Below, one piece after another: positions 44,763 through 53,975 of a stretch of DNA of 64,000 bases; position 1 is the first letter of the stretch; each line of letters opens with the position of its first letter. The position numbers and the translations under genes are program-made. The stretch spans positions 62,001 to 126,000 of the forward strand of contig NZ_RCDI01000001.1 of assembly GCF_003675875.1 (NCBI RefSeq), written 5' to 3'. The notes beneath the pieces are model-generated. The model searched no databases. It was not told the DNA's origin and saw nothing but the letters and a program-made list of their open reading frames with translations. The DNA is from Halostella limicola (lineage in GTDB: Archaea > Halobacteriota > Halobacteria > Halobacteriales > Natronoarchaeaceae).

Positions 44763-45904
44763 GTGAGGTCTTCGCCGAGGATCAGCGTGTGGATGTCGTG
44801 GGTCCCCTCGTAGGTGTACACCGTCTCCATGTTCGCCATGTGGCGCATCGGCGAGTAGTCCGTCGTGATGCCGTTCCCGCCGAGCATCTCGCGGGCGACC
44901 TTCGACTGCTCGCGGGCCATGCGGACGTTGTTGCGCTTGGCCATCGAGACGTGCTGCGGGCGGAGATCGCCGCGCTCCTTGAGGTCGGCGAGGCGGTGGG
45001 CGAGCAGCTGGGCCGTCGTGATCTGCGTGGCCATCTCGGCGAGCTTCTGCTGTTGGATCTGGAAGCGCGCGATGGGCCCGCCGAACTGCTCGCGGTCGGT
45101 CGCGTACTGGCGGGCGGTCTCGAAGCAGTCCCGGGCCGCGCCGATCGCGCCCCACGCGATGCCGTACCGGGCCTGCGTGAGACAGGAGAGCGGCCCCTTC
45201 ATCCCGGAGACGCCCGGCAGGACGTTCTCCTCGGGGACGTACACGTCGTTCAGCCCGATCTCGCCGGTGACCGAGGCCCGCATCGACAGCTTGTCGTCGA
45301 TCTTGTTCGTCGTGACGCCGTCGCGGTCGGTCTCGACGAGGAACCCGCGGACCGGGTCGTCCTCGGCGGACTTGTCCCGCGCCCAGACGACCGCAACGTC
45401 CGCGATGGGCGAGTTGGTGATCCACGTCTTCGACCCGTTGAGGACGTACTCGCCCGCGTCGCGCTCCGCGCGGGTCTCCATCCCCGACGGGTTCGAGCCG
45501 TGCTCGGGTTCGGTCAGACCGAAGCAGCCGACGGCCTCGCCGCGGCCGAGGTCAGGAAGCCAGCGCTCCTTCTGCTCCTCGCTCCCGAACGCGTGGATGG
45601 GGTACATGACGAGCGCGCCCTGAACGCTCGCCATCGAGCGGATGCCGGAGTCGCCCGCCTCCAGTTCCTGCATGAGCAGGCCGTACGCCGTCTCGCTCAC
45701 GTTCGGGGAGCCGTACCCCGCCAGGTTCGGCGCGTAGAAGCCGAGTTCGCCCATCTCCGGGATGAGCTCCTCGGGGAAGGTCCCCGCCTCGAAGTGGTCG
45801 CCGATGTCGGGCTCGACGCGGTCCTCGACGAACTCCCGGGCCGTGTCCCGGATCATGCGCTCTTCCTCGCCGAGCTCCGCTTCGAGACCTACATAATCGA
45901 GCAT
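44741..45904 (-). CDS. Acyl-CoA dehydrogenase, glutaryl-CoA dehydrogenase-like
   Basis: 387 residues, FAD-dependent alpha,beta-dehydrogenation of an acyl-CoA. The signature CFGLTEPEHGSNPSGMET, the ARYGIAWGAIGAARDCFETA region and the catalytic Glu in YTYEGTHDIHTLI match the glutaryl-CoA dehydrogenase branch. Some members of that branch also decarboxylate; the substrate here is not certain. No electron-transfer flavoprotein genes are next to it. Confidence 0.9.
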   Translation of the reverse strand: MLDYVGLEAELGEEERMIRDTAREFVEDRVEPDIGDHFEAGTFPEELIPEMGELGFYAPNLAGYGSPNVSETAYGLLMQELEAGDSGIRSMASVQGALVMYPIHAFGSEEQKERWLPDLGRGEAVGCFGLTEPEHGSNPSGMETRAERDAGEYVLNGSKTWITNSPIADVAVVWARDKSAEDDPVRGFLVETDRDGVTTNKIDDKLSMRASVTGEIGLNDVYVPEENVLPGVSGMKGPLSCLTQARYGIAWGAIGAARDCFETARQYATDREQFGGPIARFQIQQQKLAEMATQITTAQLLAHRLADLKERGDLRPQHVSMAKRNNVRMAREQSKVAREMLGGNGITTDYSPMRHMANMETVYTYEGTHDIHTLILGEDLTGIPAYE

Positions 45905-45953
45905 GGGTTACCCTCGCGGGCGGGCGATAAAAAACGCTCCGCAATTCTTGCTC

Positions 45954-46787
45954 CTACCCGTCCCAGCGCTCCTCCAGCAGTCGGGCGCCGCAGTCGCCGC
46001 AGGTCACCGCAACGACCTCGTAGGAGCGACAGCAGGACTCGACGGTCTCCTCGCCCAGTTCGACCGGGCCGTCGCAGACCGGACAGGTCTCGACGAAGAG
46101 GCGGAGCGCGGAGAGGAGCTTGCCCCGGCTCGCGGAACTCAGCCGGGACCAGTCGTCGTACGCGCCGTCGAGCGCGCGAGCTCCGGCAACGTCCGCCGTC
46201 AGCGCGGCCTTCGACGGCCACTGCGCGAGGCGCGTTCCGCCCCGTTCGAGGCGGTACGCGTCGCCGAACGACTCAAGCGTGCAGTCCTGTCGCCGGAGCC
46301 CCAGCGCGTCGACCGCGTCGTCCGCCGTCACGTCCCCGTCCATCTCGTCGCGCCACGCCGCGCGGAAGCCGTCGGTCAGACAGAGGTCGTCGACGGTCTC
46401 GCAGGGTTCGATCGCCCCGGCGTCCGCGAGCGCCGCCTCCGGGTCGACGTCGAACCCGGCGTCGGCGTCCGCCGCTCCGGCAGGTCCGGCTTCGCCCGGT
46501 GCCTTGTCGAACCACGCGAGCACGCGGTCCGGGAGGTACCGCTTCGTCAGCGTCGGCGTGCCCGGGACGAGATAGCCCCGGAGATAGATGGCGCCCGCAC
46601 ACAGGAGGAGCGCGGCGCCACCGGTCGCGACGCCCGCCGCCGCGCCCGCCGCGGACGCGACCGCCCACGCGACGGCGCCGCTCACGGCGACGGCGATGAC
46701 GCCGTTGACGATCGTACACGGCGTACACCGATTCTCGCCGGTGTATTCGGGCTTTCGGAGCGGGTCGAGTGCGGACGGGACACTCAT
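45954..46787 (-). CDS. Membrane protein with C-terminal zinc ribbon
   Basis: 277 residues. After a Cys pair (RCTPCTIVNGV) two adjacent hydrophobic helices (about 27-65) anchor it. A long acidic, mostly helical domain follows. A zinc ribbon closes the protein (CPVCDG, ESCCRSY, CGDCG). The N-terminal CTPC plus membrane helices resemble the start of small DUF-type membrane proteins. Function unknown. A small inverted repeat CGAAC-N6-GTTCG at 46809-46824 lies just upstream. Confidence 0.68.
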   Translation of the reverse strand: MSVPSALDPLRKPEYTGENRCTPCTIVNGVIAVAVSGAVAWAVASAAGAAAGVATGGAALLLCAGAIYLRGYLVPGTPTLTKRYLPDRVLAWFDKAPGEAGPAGAADADAGFDVDPEAALADAGAIEPCETVDDLCLTDGFRAAWRDEMDGDVTADDAVDALGLRRQDCTLESFGDAYRLERGGTRLAQWPSKAALTADVAGARALDGAYDDWSRLSSASRGKLLSALRLFVETCPVCDGPVELGEETVESCCRSYEVVAVTCGDCGARLLEERWDG

Positions 46788-46902
46788 CGGGTTCGCGTTT
46801 TCCCTCACCGAACAAAAATGTTCGTTCGGAGGTCAGTTGTCGGTCGTTTCGGTGTTTCGACGACCCGGGTCGCCGAACACCGGAAACAGTTACAGCAGTC
46901 TA

Positions 46903-47604
46903 TCAGTCCGCGGCCGCGGGGTCGGCGGCGCGGACATCCTGCACGAACTCGACGAAGTTGTCGAACAGCGCCTTCGCCTCGCAGGCGGCGGCGTAGTTCT
47001 CCTCGTTGATGCCCTCTACCACCTTCTGGATGCGCTGTTCCGGCAGGTCCTTCCCCTTCGTCACGTACTCGGCGGTCTCCATGTCGTACTCGGGGTGGAA
47101 CTGCACGCCGAAGACGCGGTCCTTGCGGAAGCCGTGGAGCGAGTAGTCGTTCTCGGCGATCGCCTCCGCCCCCGGCGGCAGTTCGACGACGGCGTCGGAG
47201 TGCGTCGTGAACACCGTGAACTCGTCGTCGAGGCCGTCGAGCAGTTCGGAGTCGTCGGTCCGCTCGACGGTCCGGTAGCCGATCTCGTACTCGCCCATCG
47301 GTTCGACGCGCCCGCCGAGCGCGTCCGCGAGGAGCTGGTGCCCCCAACAGACGCCGAGGAACGGGAGGCCGCGGTCGATGGCGGTCCGAACCCACTCCTT
47401 CGTGGGTTCGATCCACTCCTCGTCCCAGTAGACCGACGCGCGCGACCCCGTGACCAGACAGCCGTCGAAGTCGAACGTCTCCGGGAACTCCTGGGCGACA
47501 ACGTCGAACTCGGTGACGTCGGCGTCGAGCTCCCGCCGGAAGTTTCGACGGTTGTGCTCGGGGTCGTGCGCGGCGTTTAACACGGCGATGCGCGGTCGAC
47601 TCAT
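46903..47604 (-). CDS. Class I glutamine amidotransferase domain protein
   Basis: 233 residues. Triad: nucleophile in GVCWGHQLLADALGG, and His and Glu in FGVQFHPEYDM. Such stand-alone GATases hydrolyse gamma-glutamyl amides or work with an unlinked synthetase. It is not next to guaA, so its partner is not evident. A CTATAGG element about 15-25 bp upstream of ATG47604 suggests a short leader. Confidence 0.87.
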   Translation of the reverse strand: MSRPRIAVLNAAHDPEHNRRNFRRELDADVTEFDVVAQEFPETFDFDGCLVTGSRASVYWDEEWIEPTKEWVRTAIDRGLPFLGVCWGHQLLADALGGRVEPMGEYEIGYRTVERTDDSELLDGLDDEFTVFTTHSDAVVELPPGAEAIAENDYSLHGFRKDRVFGVQFHPEYDMETAEYVTKGKDLPEQRIQKVVEGINEENYAAACEAKALFDNFVEFVQDVRAADPAAAD

Positions 47605-47705
47605 CAGTTATCTCCAATACCTATAGGGGGAAGTGCGTTACGCCCCCGCGGTAATTCTGCCGGGGTCCGTGACGGGCGGGGCGGCCGCTTCTCCGGGGGT
47701 CGGCG

Positions 47706-48494
47706 TCACTCCAGATCCGCGTCCGCGTGGTCGAGCAGGAACCCCTGCAGGCGGTCGTTCACCGGGCGCGACCGCTCGACGAAGAAGAGGTGGCGACCCG
47801 CGAACGCCTCGAACTCGCCCTTCGGCAGGTCCGTGGCCAGTCGCTCGGCCGCCGATCGGGGCACGACGGGGTCGTCCTCGCCCGCCAGCACCAGCGCCGG
47901 GATCGGTATCTCGTACAGCGGGTCGGCGTCGTAGCCCTCGACGGCGGCGGCCTGCGCGCGCCAAGCGTCCGGTCCGGCGTCGTCCGATTGCCGCCACTCC
48001 ATGATGCCGTCGAGCACGTCCGGTTGCGCCTCGCGGAAGTCAGTCGTGAACCCCGCCCGAAGCGACTCGCGCAGCGCGGCCGGGTCAGCGGGGTCGGCGA
48101 AGAGGTGTTCCTCCAGGTCCGCGAACTCGTCGCCGCTCGCCGCCGTGCCCGCGAGCGTCAGCGTCTCCGCCCGCGAGTAGCGGCGGGCGTACTCCAGCGC
48201 GACCAGTCCACCGAGACCCGCGCCGACGAGGTGGGCGTTCCTCGCGCCGGCGTCCGACAGCACCGCCTCCAGGTCGGCGGCGAGCGTCGCCACGTCGTAC
48301 GGTCCCGGCGGCGCGTCAGAGCGGCCCGTCCCGCGCAGGTCCCAGACGAGCGCCTCGAACGGCCCGGCCACGGCGGCGTGCTGCCAGCCCCAGAGCCACG
48401 CCCCGTAGCCCACGTCGCCGACGAACGCGACCGTCTCGCCGTCTCCCTCCGTCTCGTAGTACAGCGCGGTCCCGTCGTTGTTCGCGGTCGGCAT
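47706..48494 (-). CDS. Alpha/beta-hydrolase fold protein lacking the nucleophile Ser
   Basis: 262 residues. The fold is clear: LVWDLRGTGRSDAPPGPYDV, the strand-5 elbow, the acid strand LVLAGEDDPVV and the terminal His in FAGRHLFFVERS. At the elbow the sequence is LVGAGLGGLVALEYA, where hydrolases have G-x-S-x-G, so the Ser position is Gly. ATG48494 fits the family start. It may be a binding protein or use another nucleophile. Confidence 0.8.
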   Translation of the reverse strand: MPTANNDGTALYYETEGDGETVAFVGDVGYGAWLWGWQHAAVAGPFEALVWDLRGTGRSDAPPGPYDVATLAADLEAVLSDAGARNAHLVGAGLGGLVALEYARRYSRAETLTLAGTAASGDEFADLEEHLFADPADPAALRESLRAGFTTDFREAQPDVLDGIMEWRQSDDAGPDAWRAQAAAVEGYDADPLYEIPIPALVLAGEDDPVVPRSAAERLATDLPKGEFEAFAGRHLFFVERSRPVNDRLQGFLLDHADADLE

Positions 48495-48579
48495 CACGCG
48501 GACGTGGGCGCGCCGCCGCCTTAACCGCCCCGCTGTCGCATCGCCGCGGAGCGAGTCGGTCGGATACCGACGACCGCAG

Positions 48580-48846
48580 TCAGCCGACGGCAACCCCGAG
48601 CGTGAGCACCGTCAGCACCGCACAGAGGGCCACGAGGAAGTAGATCAGCGGGCCGTACTCCGTCGGTCCCGCGTCGTCGTCCAGAGCGACCCACCGGTAG
48701 CCGGCGTACAGGCAGAAGAACAGGCCGGTGAGGAGCTGCCACGCGGACCCGGCAACGAACTGGAGGCCGTTCGCGACCGCGTACTGCGCGACGTTCAGCG
48801 CGCCGGCGTAGAGGAACAGGAGGTCCGCGAGCCGTTTCGGGTGCAC
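48580..48846 (-). CDS. Small membrane protein
   Basis: 88 residues, two or three helices (about 8-24, 30-48, 64-85) separated by an acidic loop DDDAGPTEYGP. Its TATA (minus strand, TTTTATTACG, about 48870-48879) is about 28 bp upstream of the ATG. Function unknown. Confidence 0.62.
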   Translation of the reverse strand: MHPKRLADLLFLYAGALNVAQYAVANGLQFVAGSAWQLLTGLFFCLYAGYRWVALDDDAGPTEYGPLIYFLVALCAVLTVLTLGVAVG

Positions 48847-48926
48847 GCGTTCGACCAGTCAGGGGCGCGTAATAAAACGGTCGGCGACCCGACCCGTTTT
48901 TGTCGCCTCGCCGTCACGGGGCGTGC

Positions 48927-50129
48927 ATGAACGCGATCAAGGACAGCGTCCACGACTACGTCGACGTCGAGGGCGTCGCGCAGGACCTGCTGGACGCGGA
49001 GGCGGTCCAGCGGCTCCGCCACGTCAAACAGCTCTCCACCGTCCGCCTGGTCTACCCCTCCGCGAACCACACGCGCTTCGAGCACAGCCTCGGCGTCTAC
49101 CACCTCGCCGGTCGCGCGCTGGACCAGCTAGACGTCAGCGACTCCCGCGCCGAGGCGGTGCGGGCCGCGGCGCTGCTGCACGACGTGGGCCACGGGCCGT
49201 ACGGCCACCAGACCGAGGGGATCATCCGGCGTCGCCTCGGCCGCCACCACGACGAGGTCCACGACCTGATCGGCGACGGGGAACTCGCCGCCGTGCTGGA
49301 GTCCCACGGCCTCGACACGGACGCCGTGGCGGATCTCGTCGCCGGCGACGGCGAACTCGGCCAGATCGTCTCGGGCGAACTCGACGTGGACCGGATGGAC
49401 TACCTCGTGCGGGACGCCCACCACACCGGCGTCCCCTACGGCACGATCGACCACGGCCGGCTGGTGCGCTCGCTCACGCTCGTCGACGGCGACCTCGCGC
49501 TCGCCGAGGGCAACGTCGCCACGGCCGAGAGCACGCTCGTCGCGCGGGCGCTGATGAACGCGACCGTGTACCGCCATCACGTCTCCCGCATCGCGGGCGC
49601 GATGCTCGAACGCGTCTGCGAGCGCCTGCTCGACGAGACGGACCTCGGCGCCGAGCGGTTCGCCCGCATGACCGACGACGAACTGATGGCCGAGCTCCGC
49701 CGGCACGACGAGACGGCCGACGCCGCCGCCCGCCTCGCCACCCGGGACCTCTACAAGCGGGCGGTGTGGGCCGAACTCGACGCGGTTCCCGACGCCGTCG
49801 TCGGCGCGGGCCACGAACGGGTCCGCGACCTCGAAGCCGAGATCGCCGACGAGGCGAACGTCCCCGAGCGCGCCGTCATCCTCGACAGTCCCGGCCGACC
49901 GAGCATGCCCGAGTCGTCGACACGCGTCGTCGTCAACGGCGACGTTCGCCGCCTCCACGAGCAGTCCGCGCTGGTCCAAGGGCTCCAGGCCGCCCAGCGC
50001 ATCCAGTGGCGACTCGGCGTGTACGCGCCGGAAGAACGGGCGGCGGCGGTCGGACGAGCGGCGGTCGCGGTGCTCGGACTCGACGAGCGGGGCGCGCGGG
50101 TCGACGTGGCCGGCGACGCGCCGGCCTGA
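48927..50129 (+). CDS. HD-domain phosphohydrolase (dNTPase/SAMHD1-like)
   Basis: 400 residues. HD metal residues: His in NHTRFEHSLG, HD in ALLHDVGHGPYGH, and Asp in SGELDVDRMDYLVRDAHHTG. The start IKDSVHDYVDV and the tail match the archaeal dGTPase-like HD family. It is likely to hydrolyse nucleoside triphosphates or related nucleotides. ATG48927 is used because the family begins with this segment. Confidence 0.87.
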   Translation: MNAIKDSVHDYVDVEGVAQDLLDAEAVQRLRHVKQLSTVRLVYPSANHTRFEHSLGVYHLAGRALDQLDVSDSRAEAVRAAALLHDVGHGPYGHQTEGIIRRRLGRHHDEVHDLIGDGELAAVLESHGLDTDAVADLVAGDGELGQIVSGELDVDRMDYLVRDAHHTGVPYGTIDHGRLVRSLTLVDGDLALAEGNVATAESTLVARALMNATVYRHHVSRIAGAMLERVCERLLDETDLGAERFARMTDDELMAELRRHDETADAAARLATRDLYKRAVWAELDAVPDAVVGAGHERVRDLEAEIADEANVPERAVILDSPGRPSMPESSTRVVVNGDVRRLHEQSALVQGLQAAQRIQWRLGVYAPEERAAAVGRAAVAVLGLDERGARVDVAGDAPA

Positions 50130-50135
50130 GAACGG

Positions 50136-50456
50136 TCACTCGGGGTCGTAGCCGTCCCGCGCCGCGACGCGGGCGTTGACGTCCTGCAGGAGGACGGTGA
50201 ACGCCTCCGCACGGACGCGCTCGTCGTCGTCGGAGTCCCGCACGGCGGCGACCTCCTCGACGAGGTCCGCCATCGGGGTCGCGTCGGCGTGGGCGAGCAC
50301 GTCCTCGCAGACCTCGCGCTCCATCTCCGGGACGAAGCCGCCGACCGCCGACCAGAGGGCGTCCTCCTGCTCGTCCGGTCCCTCCGCGCCGCGCAGCGCG
50401 GCCAGCACCTCGTCTGCCAGGCGACCGACCAGCGACGCGTACTCCTCCGGGCCCAT
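50136..50456 (-). CDS. Small haloarchaeal protein coupled to alaS
   Basis: 106 residues, helical and acidic (LVGRLADEVLAALRG, EMEREVCEDVLAHADATPMA). Its ATG overlaps the alaS stop by one base (TGATG), so it is translated with alaS. I do not recognise a motif. It may assist the synthetase or only share its operon. Confidence 0.68.
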   Translation of the reverse strand: MGPEEYASLVGRLADEVLAALRGAEGPDEQEDALWSAVGGFVPEMEREVCEDVLAHADATPMADLVEEVAAVRDSDDDERVRAEAFTVLLQDVNARVAARDGYDPE

Positions 50457-53230
50457 CAGGCGTTCCTCACTTGCCGGAGCACGTCGGGCGCGTCGTCGAG
50501 GGCGTCGTCGAGCTTGTCGGCGTCCGGGCCGCCGCCCTGCGCGAAGTCCGGCGGGCCGCCCCCGCCGCCGCCGACCTTGCGGGCGAGTTCGCCGACGACG
50601 TCGCCGGCGTTGACGTTCACGCCGTCGGGCACGGCGACGACGAACTGCGCCCCGTCCTCGCCGCTGCCGAGGACGGCGATCGTCCCCTCCTCGACCAGCG
50701 CGTTCGCGGTGGCGCGCAACTCGTCCATGTCGGCGTCGAGGCGCTGGACGACGGCGGTCGCGTCGCCCACGTCCACCTCGTCGCCGCCCCCGCCGCCGCC
50801 GGCGCGGGCCGCGGCGAGTTCTTCCTTGAGGTCCTCGATCCGCTTGCCGCGCTCCTTCCACTCCGTGAAGAACCGCTCGGCCGTCTCGGGCACCTCCTGC
50901 GGCGAGACGTCGAGGACCTCGGCGGCCTCGTGGAGGGCGTCCTCCGTCTCCTGCGTGCCGTCGATGGCGGCCTCGCCCGCGGCGAAGGTGAGCCGCTCGA
51001 CGCCGTCCTGCACGCGCTCGGTCGAGAGGATCTTGATCGTGCCGATGTCGCCGGTCCGGTTCACGTGCGTCCCGCCGCAGGCCTGCACGTCCTCGGCGAC
51101 GTGGATGAGGCGGATGTTCGTCCCCGGCGGGATGCCGCCCTGATACAGGTCGAAACCGTGCTCCGCCTCGGCCTCGTTGCGGTGGGGCCACTCCTGGGTG
51201 ACGGAGGTGTTCTCCATCACGAGCTCGTTGGCCACCCGCTCTATCTCCTTCACCTCCTCGCGGGAGATGCGGTCGTAGTGGTTGACGTCGATCCGCGAGG
51301 AGTCGACGCCCTTCTGCGCGCCGGCCTGCCGGATGTGGTCGCCGAGCACCTGCCGCGCGGCGTGGATGACGACGTGGGTCGCCGTGTGGTGGCGCATGAG
51401 CTGGCGACGCCGCCCGACGTCGATCTGCCCGCGGACGAAGTCGCCCTTCCCGGGGTCCTCGTCGGTGCGGTGGAGGACGACGCCGTCCTCGATCTGGACG
51501 TCGGTCACCTCGGCGGTCGCATCGTCAGAGGAGAGCGTCCCCGTGTCGGCGGGCTGACCCCCGCCCTCGGGGTAGAACATCGTCTGGTCAAGGACGACGT
51601 CGTAGCCGTCCTCGCGCTCGAACACGTCGAGCACGACGGCCTCGAACTCGGTGCCCTGCTGGTCCTCGTAGTAGAGGCGGTCGGTCTCGGGGAGGTCGGC
51701 GAGGCGCTCGTCCTCCTCCTCGTCCTCGACCGCGCCGCCGGCGGTGTCGTGGCGCTCGGCGACGAGGCCGTAGAAGTCGTCCGGCGTCTCCACCGTCGCG
51801 CCCTTCTCGGCGGCGATCTCCTCGACCATGTCCGGCTGGATGCCGTGGGAGTCGTACAGCTCGATCAGCTCGTCGGTCGGGATCGGCTCGTCGCGCCGGC
51901 TGTACTCCTCGGCGAGCTGCTCGACGCGGCGGGAGCCCCGCTCCAGCGTCTCGCGGTACTTCTCGACCTCGGTGCGGACGATGTCGCGGATCGTGTCGCG
52001 GTTCTCGTAGCCCAGGCGCTCGGCCTGCATGTCGACGAGCTCGTCGAGCGGCGCGTCGACGCCGACGCCGTCGACCAGCCGCTTCGTCCGGCGCAGGACC
52101 ATCCGGGCGAGATAGCCCGTGCCGACGTTCGAGGGGACGATCTCGTCGCCGAGCATGTACGCGAGGGTGCGGCAGTGGTCGGCGATCGCGTAGATGTCCT
52201 CCAGCGGCTCCATCAGCTCCTCGAGCTCGGCCGCGGAGACGCCGATCTGCTCGGCGATCGCGTCGCGGGCGGCCTCCATGTCCTCGGCCTCGTCGATGTC
52301 CATGTGGCCGGCGAGCTTGGCCGAGTGGTGGATGACAGCCTCCTCCTCCTCGGTGTGTTCGATCCCCGCGTTGTCCTTCAGGAAGGCGATCATGTCGGGG
52401 TAGACGGCCTCGTACACCGTCGGCGTCCCCTGGCTCACCCACGTCCAGCGCTCCAGCCCGTAGCCGGTGTCGACGATGTACGTGTCCATCTTCGAGTACC
52501 GGTTGCCGTCCTTCATCTCGTACTCGCCGTCGGGGTCCTGCTCCATCGACATGAAGACGAGCGTGGCGAGCTCGGCCCCGCGGTAGATGACCTCGATGGC
52601 CGGCCCGGCGTTGCCGCCGCCGACCCAGGGGTCCTCGATGTAGGTGATCTCCTCTACGTTCGCGCCCATCGACTCGAAGAACTCGTCGCAGTACTCGACG
52701 GTCTGGTCCTTCCAGTACACCTCGCCGTGGTAGGCGTACTCGTCGGGGTCGACGTCCTCGCGCGTGTTGAACGCGTGGTGGGCCATCATCTCGAACGCCA
52801 TCGTGTGCCGGCCCGTCTTCCCGACGTTGTCGATGTCCTGCATCCGGATGCAGGGCTGGCTGATCGTCAGCGGGTTCGCCGGCGGCGGCGTCTGCCCGCT
52901 CGTGACCAGCGGCTGGAAGTCGTAGATCGACGCCTGGGTCAGGAGCACGTCGTCGCGCCAGCGGTTCGCGGCGACGGGGTACGGGTCGATGCGCTCGTGG
53001 TCGTGCTCCTCGAAGAAGGAGAGGAACGCCTCGCGCATCTCCTCTAAGCTGTGCTCCTCGTCGAACCCGGGGTTGTCGATGAACCCGTAGTCCTCGCAGG
53101 GCGGTTCGCCGCAGGTGGTGCGGTCGTCGTCGCGCGTCCAGAAGTGAGCCCCGCACTCCGTACACTCCCTCCGGACGAAGTCGTTCGCCTCGAAATACTC
53201 GAGGCGGTACTCCTCTTCGAGCTCGCTCAT
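50456..53230 (-). CDS. alaS: Alanyl-tRNA synthetase
   Basis: 924 residues, normal for archaeal AlaS. The class II catalytic domain is at the N terminus ([20 protein letters not shown] zinc-ribbon start, typical of archaea, then the motif 2 region). The editing domain has [14 protein letters not shown] and [13 protein letters not shown], the four metal ligands that remove mischarged Ser or Gly. The C-terminal domain has a Gly-rich tract ([12 protein letters not shown]) before the dimer/C-Ala part. It is first in an operon with the small gene downstream. Confidence 0.95.
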   Translation of the reverse strand: MSELEEEYRLEYFEANDFVRRECTECGAHFWTRDDDRTTCGEPPCEDYGFIDNPGFDEEHSLEEMREAFLSFFEEHDHERIDPYPVAANRWRDDVLLTQASIYDFQPLVTSGQTPPPANPLTISQPCIRMQDIDNVGKTGRHTMAFEMMAHHAFNTREDVDPDEYAYHGEVYWKDQTVEYCDEFFESMGANVEEITYIEDPWVGGGNAGPAIEVIYRGAELATLVFMSMEQDPDGEYEMKDGNRYSKMDTYIVDTGYGLERWTWVSQGTPTVYEAVYPDMIAFLKDNAGIEHTEEEEAVIHHSAKLAGHMDIDEAEDMEAARDAIAEQIGVSAAELEELMEPLEDIYAIADHCRTLAYMLGDEIVPSNVGTGYLARMVLRRTKRLVDGVGVDAPLDELVDMQAERLGYENRDTIRDIVRTEVEKYRETLERGSRRVEQLAEEYSRRDEPIPTDELIELYDSHGIQPDMVEEIAAEKGATVETPDDFYGLVAERHDTAGGAVEDEEEDERLADLPETDRLYYEDQQGTEFEAVVLDVFEREDGYDVVLDQTMFYPEGGGQPADTGTLSSDDATAEVTDVQIEDGVVLHRTDEDPGKGDFVRGQIDVGRRRQLMRHHTATHVVIHAARQVLGDHIRQAGAQKGVDSSRIDVNHYDRISREEVKEIERVANELVMENTSVTQEWPHRNEAEAEHGFDLYQGGIPPGTNIRLIHVAEDVQACGGTHVNRTGDIGTIKILSTERVQDGVERLTFAAGEAAIDGTQETEDALHEAAEVLDVSPQEVPETAERFFTEWKERGKRIEDLKEELAAARAGGGGGGDEVDVGDATAVVQRLDADMDELRATANALVEEGTIAVLGSGEDGAQFVVAVPDGVNVNAGDVVGELARKVGGGGGGPPDFAQGGGPDADKLDDALDDAPDVLRQVRNA

Positions 53231-53379
53231 GATACAGGAATGTGGCCCCGCAGCCCGTATAACAGTTCCGCAACCGCCGAATCGGGCGAGGAAAGGGGGG
53301 CGTGTAGCCCCTCGGCGGGGATCGTTTCCCCCCGCTCCCCGACGGAACGATTTTGCCGGCCGGGTCCGTGGGTACCCGC

Positions 53380-53886
53380 ATGCAGACCCGCACCGACGCC
53401 GGCCGCTCGCTCACCCGCGACGACGTTCCCGGCCTCGTCGCGTGCGTCGTCCTGGTCAACGCCCTCGGCGCGGCGCCGGCACTGCTCGGCGGGCCGAACT
53501 CGGCGTGGTTCCGGTCGCTGGAGAAGCCGTGGTTCTACCCGCCGGGCGCCGCCTTCGGGATCGTCTGGCCGGTCCTGTTCGCGCTGCTCGGCGTCGCGCT
53601 GTACCTCGTCTGGCGGCGCGGGACCGACCGGCCCGCCGTCCAAGTCGCGCTCGGCCTGTTCGCACTCCAGTTCGCGTTCAACCTCGCGTGGACTCCCGCC
53701 TTTTTCACCCTGGAGAGTCTCGGGCTCGCGTTCGGGATCATCGTCGCGCTCTGGGTGCTGGTCGTCGCGACCGTGCGGGCGTTCGCGCGAGTCGACCGCC
53801 GCGCCGCCGCCCTGCTCGTGCCATACCTGCTCTGGGTCACGTTCGCCGCCGTTCTCAACTACGCAATACTCGCCGCGAACGGCTGA
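53380..53886 (+). CDS. TspO/MBR family protein
   Basis: 168 residues, five helices. Typical segments are [39 protein letters not shown] and [16 protein letters not shown]. TspO binds tetrapyrroles and in some bacteria senses oxygen or light through porphyrins; haloarchaeal roles are unclear. ATG53380 is chosen over 53353. It ends about 90 bp before the histidine kinase gene. Confidence 0.9.
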   Translation: MQTRTDAGRSLTRDDVPGLVACVVLVNALGAAPALLGGPNSAWFRSLEKPWFYPPGAAFGIVWPVLFALLGVALYLVWRRGTDRPAVQVALGLFALQFAFNLAWTPAFFTLESLGLAFGIIVALWVLVVATVRAFARVDRRAAALLVPYLLWVTFAAVLNYAILAANG

Positions 53887-53975
53887 TACCGCCTTCCAGC
53901 GGTCCGATCAACCAGAACGGTTATCCCTTCGCCGTGCCAGTTTCGCGTAACCGAACGCTGCGCCACTGATCTACG

